A DNA stretch of 64,000 nucleotides from Erwinia sp. HDF1-3R (GTDB taxonomy: Bacteria; Pseudomonadota; Gammaproteobacteria; Enterobacterales; Enterobacteriaceae), in NCBI RefSeq assembly GCF_039621855.1, contig NZ_CP155071.1, forward strand, positions 3,720,001 through 3,784,000, written 5' to 3'. Within the stretch, counting starts at the first letter, position 1. The number at the start of each line of letters is the position of its first letter. Made by a program: the position numbers and the translations under genes. The notes beneath the pieces are model-generated. The model had not been told where the DNA came from and made no database searches. It was given only the letters and a program-made list of their open reading frames with translations. Shown piece by piece: positions 59,189 through 64,000 of this stretch.

Positions 59189-60324
59189 CACAAAAATACT
59201 ATGCAATCGTAACCAACCTGGGCGCGGCGAAGATTGCCAACGCTGCCGCGCTCGGCACAAAACTGAACATCTCACAGATGGCCGTGGGGGATGGCGGCGG
59301 CACGCTGCCGACACCGAACGCCAGCCAGACTAAGCTAATTAACGAGGTGCGCCGCGCCGCCATTAATTCACTGAGCATTGATGCGGCCAATGCCAGCCAG
59401 GTGATTGCTGAGCAGGTGATCCCTGAAACGGAGGGCGGATTCTGGATCCGGGAAATGGGGCTGTTTGACGCGGACGGCACGCTGATTGCGGTCTGTAACA
59501 CGCCCGAAACCTACAAGCCCGCGCTGCAGGAAGGCAGCGGCCGCACGCAGACCGTGCGCATGATTCTGATCATTAACAGCACCGACGCCATTACCCTGAA
59601 GATTGACCCGTCGGTGGTGCTGGCAACGCGGAAGTATGTGGATGACAGTATCCTGACGGTACGCCACTACGCCGATAAGTTACTGGCGGATCATCTTGCG
59701 GCTGAAAACCCGCATGACCAGTACCTGCAGACAGCGAATGCGCTGGCAGAAATCAAAGACGCCGGTCTGATTGCTGAGCTTCTCAAAAACCTCGGTTTAG
59801 GCGAAGGCGCGCCCGTTATCGGTTCGCCATTCCCCTGGCCTCACACAAAAATGCCTGATGAACTCTTTCCCTCAATGGCTGGCATGGTCTTTCTGAAAAG
59901 TAACGGTGCAAGCTTCAGCGGCACGCTATACCCGAAGCTGGCGCTGGCTTATCCGGCGCTTAAGCTGGCTGATCTTCGTGGTGAGTTTATCCGTGGCTGG
60001 GATGATGGTCGCGGCGTTGATACCGGACGTGCATTGATTACCCCACAGGCAGCCACTGGCTTGAGAACGGCTGCTGTGGATTATCCCGGCATTGATGCAA
60101 CGACTACCGGGGCTACGGTAGGCACTGCGTTTAACCAGCCAGATTCAGTTTCAAAAATTCAGCCTTCAGATGCGAAAACCCCGGACAATGGGACGTTAGG
60201 ATCAGTGCTAAGTGACAACTCAATCCAGGCCACTCAATTGCAGGCAGGCATTCCGGGTTTTGCTGTATGGATTACAGCACGCCCGCGTAACGTGGCATTT
60301 AACTACATTGTGAGGGCCGCATAA
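59185..60324 (+). CDS. H: Tail fibre protein (P2 gpH), short form
   Basis: 379 residues against about 669 in P2. The N-terminal baseplate-binding region is conserved (YYAIVTNLGAAKIANAAALG, EVRRAAINSLSID, EQVIPETEGGFWIREMGLFD). The central shaft repeats are short, and the C-terminus has a phage tail-collar-like domain (LKLADLRGEFIRGWDDGRG) ending in PRNVAFNYIVRAA. It recognises the host surface. The stop overlaps the G start (TAATG). Confidence 0.92.
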   Translation: MTQKYYAIVTNLGAAKIANAAALGTKLNISQMAVGDGGGTLPTPNASQTKLINEVRRAAINSLSIDAANASQVIAEQVIPETEGGFWIREMGLFDADGTLIAVCNTPETYKPALQEGSGRTQTVRMILIINSTDAITLKIDPSVVLATRKYVDDSILTVRHYADKLLADHLAAENPHDQYLQTANALAEIKDAGLIAELLKNLGLGEGAPVIGSPFPWPHTKMPDELFPSMAGMVFLKSNGASFSGTLYPKLALAYPALKLADLRGEFIRGWDDGRGVDTGRALITPQAATGLRTAAVDYPGIDATTTGATVGTAFNQPDSVSKIQPSDAKTPDNGTLGSVLSDNSIQATQLQAGIPGFAVWITARPRNVAFNYIVRAA

Positions 60325-60917
60325 TGGCTAAGGTAACACTTGATAAAAACGGCCTGGCAAAATCGGCCGGCACACTGACGATTTATAATTTTGATGCGAT
60401 AAGCGGCGAGTTCACTGGCTCAAATGATGAGTATCTGGCGCAGGGTGTAGGCCTTCCCGCTAATGCCTGCATCACCGCACCGCCCGTTATTGAAGCCGGA
60501 CTCGTAGCGATTTATCAGGATGGAGCCTGGACGGCTGTAGCCGATCATCGCGGAAAAACGGTTTACTCAGTCACTGACGGCGCAGTAGTGATGATTAACG
60601 CACCGGGTGATTATCCGGCAGACACTACACCACTTAAACCTGCAACCGCCTGGGATAAATGGGATGGTGAAAAATGGGTGACTAATTCAGCTAAAGAGAA
60701 AGCGGCAGCTGTCAAAGAAGCCAGAGAACGGCAGGCCCTGCTGATTGCCGAAGCGAACAGCATTACTCAGGCATGGCAAACGCAACTGCGCCTGGACATG
60801 ATCACCGATAAGGATAAGGCTTCGCTCATCTCATGGATGAAATATATTCAGGCCTTACAAAATATCGACATATCCCACAATTCTAAAATTAGCTGGCCGC
60901 CTCGCCCGGACGTTTAA
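60324..60917 (+). CDS. G: Tail fibre assembly protein (Tfa/gpG-like)
   Basis: 197 residues. The C-terminal Tfa chaperone pattern is clear: PATAWDKWDGEKWV followed by a helical KEAREARQALLIAEANSITQ-like stretch and LRLDMITDKDKASLISWMKY. It assists folding of the fibre tip and co-varies with H. Convergent with the following cargo gene, with only 3 bp between the stop codons. Confidence 0.88.
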   Translation: MAKVTLDKNGLAKSAGTLTIYNFDAISGEFTGSNDEYLAQGVGLPANACITAPPVIEAGLVAIYQDGAWTAVADHRGKTVYSVTDGAVVMINAPGDYPADTTPLKPATAWDKWDGEKWVTNSAKEKAAAVKEARERQALLIAEANSITQAWQTQLRLDMITDKDKASLISWMKYIQALQNIDISHNSKISWPPRPDV

Positions 60918-60920
60918 TAA

Positions 60921-61436
60921 CTACTTAATTGGTTGATGAATTATGTTCTGATACCTCATGAAGAAAGAAATTAATAGAACGATAAAACCCATTCCCGCGA
61001 ATGGGCCTTTTTCGGTCATTATCAGAAATGTAAGTAAAATTCTAGGCATAACTCCACCAATAAAAAAGTGCAATATTATACTGCTCACTAAGTTTAAAAG
61101 AAAATATCCACCTAAGGCTAAACTTATGGTACCAATCAAAGATATAACAAAAGCTACAGAAGGATATCCAATTTTCATCAGTACGTTGATATTGTTAATC
61201 ATAACCAATCCTAAGGTTATCATGAATACTGATACTATTATTGCTTTATAATCTGATGTAATCTCTTTAATGAAACCCATCATCTTAGTATCAACATTAC
61301 TCTGAATAGTTAAAAATCGATTTTTTAATTTGTTATTCATTTTTTCTCTCCATCTAGCAGGCATCAGATAGTCCCATCCCATCATCAATGCAGCTGTAAC
61401 CTGAAAAGTAAAAATCGTCATATCGCTGAAATACAT
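60921..61436 (-). CDS. Hypothetical membrane protein between G and FI (prophage cargo)
   Basis: 171 residues, AT-rich, with four predicted membrane segments (about 8-25, 63-80, 88-118 and 145-160) and a basic patch ARWREKMNNKLKNRF. It lies on the opposite strand at the site where P2 carries the exclusion gene fun (Z). ATG 61436 with AGGAG 6 bp upstream is chosen over ATG 61451. I do not recognise the family; superinfection exclusion is suggested only by position and membrane topology. Confidence 0.7.
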   Translation of the reverse strand: MYFSDMTIFTFQVTAALMMGWDYLMPARWREKMNNKLKNRFLTIQSNVDTKMMGFIKEITSDYKAIIVSVFMITLGLVMINNINVLMKIGYPSVAFVISLIGTISLALGGYFLLNLVSSIILHFFIGGVMPRILLTFLIMTEKGPFAGMGFIVLLISFFMRYQNIIHQPIK

Positions 61437-61459
61437 CTTGGCTCCTTCCATTTAAAATC

Positions 61460-61479
61460 TTGTGCCATTTACGATACAA
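61460..61479 (+). promoter_or_regulatory. Ogr-type late promoter box upstream of FI
   Basis: TTGT-N12-ACAA centred about 79 bp before the FI start. Predicted start at about 61525, leaving a 24-nt leader with AGGAG before ATG 61549. Confidence 0.78.
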
Positions 61480-61548
61480 CGATATTTGCATGATTGAAAC
61501 GTAAGATAAAAGGACCATAGCGGAACCCCTTCATAGGAGAACCGCCAC

Positions 61549-62718
61549 ATGGCACAGGATTATCACCACGGCGTGCGCGTTGAGGAAATCAACGAGGGCA
61601 CCCGAACCATCACCACCGTCAGCACCGCGATTGTCGGGCTGGTCTGCACCGGCGACGACGCTGACGCGGCAATCTTCCCGCTTAACCGCCCGGTGCTGTT
61701 AACCGACGTACTCACCGCCAGCGGTAAGGCCGGGGAATCAGGCACGCTGGCCCGCTCACTGGACGCCATCGCTGATCAGTCGAAACCCGTCACCGTCGTC
61801 GTGCGCGTGCCGCAGGGCGAAACCGAAGCGGAAACCACTGCCAACATTATCGGCGGCGTGACCGACGGCCAGCGCACCGGCATGAAGGCTTTGCTGGCCG
61901 CGCAGTCTGTCTGCGGCGTAAAGCCCCGCATTCTGGGCGTGCCGGGCCATGACACCAAAGCTGTCTCAACCGAGCTTCTGAGCGTAGCGCAGAGCCTGCG
62001 CGGCTTTGCCTACCTGTCAGCCTACGGCTGCAGGAGTGTTGAAGAGGCGATTGCCTACCGCAGCAATTTCAGCCAGCGCGAAGGGATGCTGATCTGGCCT
62101 GACTTCATCAACTTTGACACCGTGCTGAAGGCGGACGCGACGGCCTACGCCACCGCCCGCGCGCTGGGCCTGCGCGCCAAAATCGACGAGCAGACCGGCT
62201 GGCACAAGTCCCTGTCAAACGTTGGCGTGAACGGCGTCACCGGCATTTCAAAAGACGTTTTCTGGGACCTGCAGGATCCGGCCACTGATGCGGGCCTGCT
62301 GAACCAGAACGACGTCACCACGCTGATCCGTAAAGACGGCTTCCGCTTCTGGGGTTCCCGCTGCCTCAGTGATGACGCGCTGTTTCAGTTTGAGTGTTAC
62401 ACCCGCACAGCGCAGGTGCTCATGGACACGATGGCAGAAGCGCAGATGTGGTCCGTTGACGGCGCGCTGAACCCGTCGCTGGCCCGCGACATCATCGAAA
62501 GCATCCGCGCGAAGCTGCGCAGCCTGGTGAATCAGGGCTATCTGATTGGCGCGGACTGCTGGCTGGACGAGAGCGTGAACGACAAGGACACGCTCAAGGC
62601 GGGCAAGCTGATGATCGATTACGACTACACGCCGGTGGCGCCACTGGAAAACCTGCTTCTGCGCCAGCGCATCACTGACCAGTATCTGGTCGACTTCAGC
62701 AGCCGCGTCAGCGCATAA
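61549..62718 (+). CDS. FI: Tail sheath protein (P2 gpFI)
   Basis: 389 residues (P2 396). Contractile sheath: [36 protein letters not shown], a P2-type WPDFINFDT and the C-terminal GGTALN-free segment [44 protein letters not shown] precedes ATG 61549. First gene of the FI-FII-E-T operon. Confidence 0.96.
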   Translation: MAQDYHHGVRVEEINEGTRTITTVSTAIVGLVCTGDDADAAIFPLNRPVLLTDVLTASGKAGESGTLARSLDAIADQSKPVTVVVRVPQGETEAETTANIIGGVTDGQRTGMKALLAAQSVCGVKPRILGVPGHDTKAVSTELLSVAQSLRGFAYLSAYGCRSVEEAIAYRSNFSQREGMLIWPDFINFDTVLKADATAYATARALGLRAKIDEQTGWHKSLSNVGVNGVTGISKDVFWDLQDPATDAGLLNQNDVTTLIRKDGFRFWGSRCLSDDALFQFECYTRTAQVLMDTMAEAQMWSVDGALNPSLARDIIESIRAKLRSLVNQGYLIGADCWLDESVNDKDTLKAGKLMIDYDYTPVAPLENLLLRQRITDQYLVDFSSRVSA

Positions 62719-62730
62719 GGAGACGGAAAG

Positions 62731-63246
62731 ATGGCATTACCCCGCAAACTCAAGCATCTGAACCTGTTCAACGCAGGCAACAACTGGCAGGGGCTGGTTG
62801 AGTCCGTGACGCTGCCGAAATTCACCCGCAAGTTTGAGAAGTATCGCGGCGGTGGCATGGCCGGTGCTGTGGACATTGACATGGGCCTGGACGATGGCGC
62901 GCTGGATACGGAATTCACCATTGGCGGCACTGAAGCGCTGCTGATTAAGCAGATGGGCACCACCACTGTGGACGGCATTCAGCTGCGCTTTACCGGCTCC
63001 ATTCAGCGCGACGACACCGGCGAAGTGCAAGCGGTCGAGCTGGTCACGCGCGGACGCTATAAGGAGCTGGACTCCGGCGAATGGAAAACCGGCGAATCCA
63101 GCACCACCAAAGTGTCCGGCACCAACAGTTACGCAAAGCTGACCATCAACGGCGAAGTGCTCTATGAGTGCGATCTGGTGAACATGATCGAAATCGTGGG
63201 CGGCACCGACCTGATGGAAGCGCACCGCAACGCGCTGGGCCTGTAA
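62731..63246 (+). CDS. FII: Tail tube protein (P2 gpFII)
   Basis: 171 residues (P2 172): ALPRKLKHLNLFNAGNNWQG, LVESVTLPKFTRKFEKYRGG, GMAGAVDIDMGLDDGALDTE and LTINGEVLYECDLVNMIEIV. Forms the inner tube. ATG 62731 with AAGGAGACGG upstream, 12 bp after FI. Confidence 0.97.
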   Translation: MALPRKLKHLNLFNAGNNWQGLVESVTLPKFTRKFEKYRGGGMAGAVDIDMGLDDGALDTEFTIGGTEALLIKQMGTTTVDGIQLRFTGSIQRDDTGEVQAVELVTRGRYKELDSGEWKTGESSTTKVSGTNSYAKLTINGEVLYECDLVNMIEIVGGTDLMEAHRNALGL

Positions 63247-63252
63247 TCACCC

Positions 63253-63288
63253 CGGCAGGCGCTGCGCCTGCCGCTTATTTCTCTTTTT
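63253..63288 (+). terminator. Terminator-like hairpin between FII and E
   Basis: A 9-bp perfect G+C-rich stem (63253-63261 with 63265-63273) is followed by CTTATTTCTCTTTTT. It may lower expression of the low-copy E/T genes relative to sheath and tube. Confidence 0.65.
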
Positions 63289-63302
63289 AACGGAGCTGCA
63301 TC

Positions 63303-63611
63303 ATGACTGACAAAATCACCACAAATGAAAAAATCGTTGAGCTGGACACCCCGATCCTGCGCGGCAAAAGCGAAATCACACACATCACCGTGCGCAAGCC
63401 ACAGTCCGGTGCGCTGCGTGGCACCCGCCTGCAGGCGCTGCTGGACATGGACGTGAACGCACTGATCACCGTGCTGCCGCGCATTACCACCCCGGCGCTG
63501 ACCACGGCGGAAATTAACGAAATGGACCCCGCCGATCTGGTCAGCCTGTCAGTGGAGGTGGTCACTTTTTTGCTGAAGAAGTCGGTCCTGTCGGATTTAG
63601 CGACGGCCTGA
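63303..63611 (+). CDS. E: Tail assembly protein E (P2 gpE)
   Basis: 102 residues. Tail tape-measure chaperone: VELDTPILRGKSEITHITVR, RKPQSGALRGTRLQALLDMD and MDPADLVSLSVEVVTFLL. Contains the slippery heptamer T-TTT-TTG at 63566-63572, in the correct phase for a -1 shift to make the E+E' protein. In P2 the same T-TTT-TTG arrangement is used. Confidence 0.93.
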   Translation: MTDKITTNEKIVELDTPILRGKSEITHITVRKPQSGALRGTRLQALLDMDVNALITVLPRITTPALTTAEINEMDPADLVSLSVEVVTFLLKKSVLSDLATA

Positions 63612-63745
63612 CGGTAGACGATCTGGTGGCGGACATCGCCACCGTCTTTCACTGGCCGCCCTCCGTTACCGAGTCCATGACGCTGACCGAAGTTCTGGAG
63701 TGGCGGCACAAAGCAATCCTGCGACACAGGGCCAGCGATGAGTGA
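63303..63745 (+). CDS. E': E+E' fusion made by programmed -1 frameshift
   Basis: After the slip at 63566-63572 the reading continues AEEVGPVGFSDGLTVDDLVA, then FHWPPSVTESMTLTEVLEW and RHKAILRHRASDE before the TGA at 63743. The fused product has about 147 residues. The FHWPP segment is the conserved E' signature of P2-like phages, so the frameshift is well supported even though it is not tested. Confidence 0.88.
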
Positions 63746-64000
63746 TAAAAATCTGCGTTTACAGGTCGTGCTGGGCGCGGTCGATAAGCTGACGCCCCCC
63801 TTCCGCAGCGCCCGCGACAGCACGCGCGAGCTGGCTGGCACACTGCGCGACACGCGCAACACCCTCAAGGCGCTGGACGCTCAGGCCGGACGCATTGACG
63901 GCTTCCGTAAAACCCGCTCACAGCTTGCCGTGACCGCCCATAACCTCAAAGCCGCCCGCGAAGAAGCCGCGCGGATGGCCGTGCAGTTTACGGAAACAAA
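63738..64000 (+). CDS. T: Tail tape measure protein (P2 gpT), 5' part
   Basis: Starts at ATG 63738 inside the end of E' and runs off the window (87 codons seen). The N-terminus SDKNLRLQVVLGAVDKLTPP, FRSARDSTRELAGTLRDTRN and then a long heptad-rich helix is that of P2 gpT, which sets tail length. The rest, including its membrane segments, lies outside the window. Confidence 0.9.
   Translation, partial: MSDKNLRLQVVLGAVDKLTPPFRSARDSTRELAGTLRDTRNTLKALDAQAGRIDGFRKTRSQLAVTAHNLKAAREEAARMAVQFTET

Larger units (their letters stand above)
39579..64000. mobile_element. Defective P2-like prophage (right end beyond window)
   Basis: Canonical P2 order is seen: int fragment, [lost immunity/replication block replaced by an IS], cos-like site, leftward Q and P, rightward O N M L X Y K lysB/C R S, V W J I H G, FI FII E/E' T. 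Lengths and motifs fit P2 proteins. Four cargo loci interrupt the backbone. The left boundary lies between 39331 and 39579 and is not defined. The prophage should be non-inducible as an infectious phage, because int is truncated, the replication genes are absent and P is broken. Confidence 0.92.

Overview
The window is chromosomal DNA from an enterobacterium (order Enterobacterales). The genes of positions 1-34100 match Escherichia coli genes almost one for one in length and motifs, but the order differs and protein divergence is moderate. An Erwinia/Pantoea-type organism (Erwiniaceae) is my best guess; this is an inference from memory of protein sequences, not from a search.

Positions 1-11000 (mostly + strand): end of nrdE, nrdF, the osmoprotectant transporter operon proVWX behind a proU-like promoter, an MFS exporter at the ygaY position, then mprA-emrA-emrB (drug efflux and its MarR-type repressor). 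Positions 11041-18344: yfiF (opposite strand), trxC, tapT (yfiP), pat (yfiQ), pssA, yfiM. In E. coli emrB and yfiF lie far apart, so a synteny junction falls at about 11000.

Positions 18383-24360: a complete rRNA operon on the - strand (16S, tRNA-Ile, tRNA-Ala, 23S, 5S) with tandem P1/P2 promoters, boxA and terminator, and unusually long spacers. Positions 24441-34310: clpB (sigma-32 promoter), rluD-pgeF, bamD, raiA (CRP site), pheL-pheA (attenuator), and tyrA with aroF (TyrR boxes). Positions 34535-38525: two GNAT acetyltransferases, a glutamine-amidotransferase-like protein with an altered triad, and a chemotaxis receptor with a perfect FliA promoter. Positions 38660-39331 hold gene remnants.

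From about 39500 to the end is a P2-like (Peduovirus-type) prophage in canonical order: int, cos, Q-P leftward, O-N-M-L-X-lysis-R-S, V-W-J-I-H-G, FI-FII-E/E'-T. It is defective. An IS3-family (IS407-group) element replaces the 5' part of int and the whole immunity/replication block, and the terminase gene P carries both an in-frame stop and a frameshift. The structural genes remain open, and three late promoters keep perfect Ogr boxes (TTGT-N12-ACAA).

Four AT-rich cargo loci sit in the prophage at typical P2 insertion points: a membrane protein beside int; a six-gene block between cos and Q (GNAT, PUA/EVE-like protein, ASCH protein, P-loop kinase-like protein, second ASCH protein, AbiC-like abortive-infection protein); an OLD-family ATPase/TOPRIM gene between S and V; and a membrane protein between G and FI. 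These look like anti-phage cargo. The cos-Q block, with three PUA-fold candidate readers of modified nucleic acid, is the best candidate for an undescribed system.
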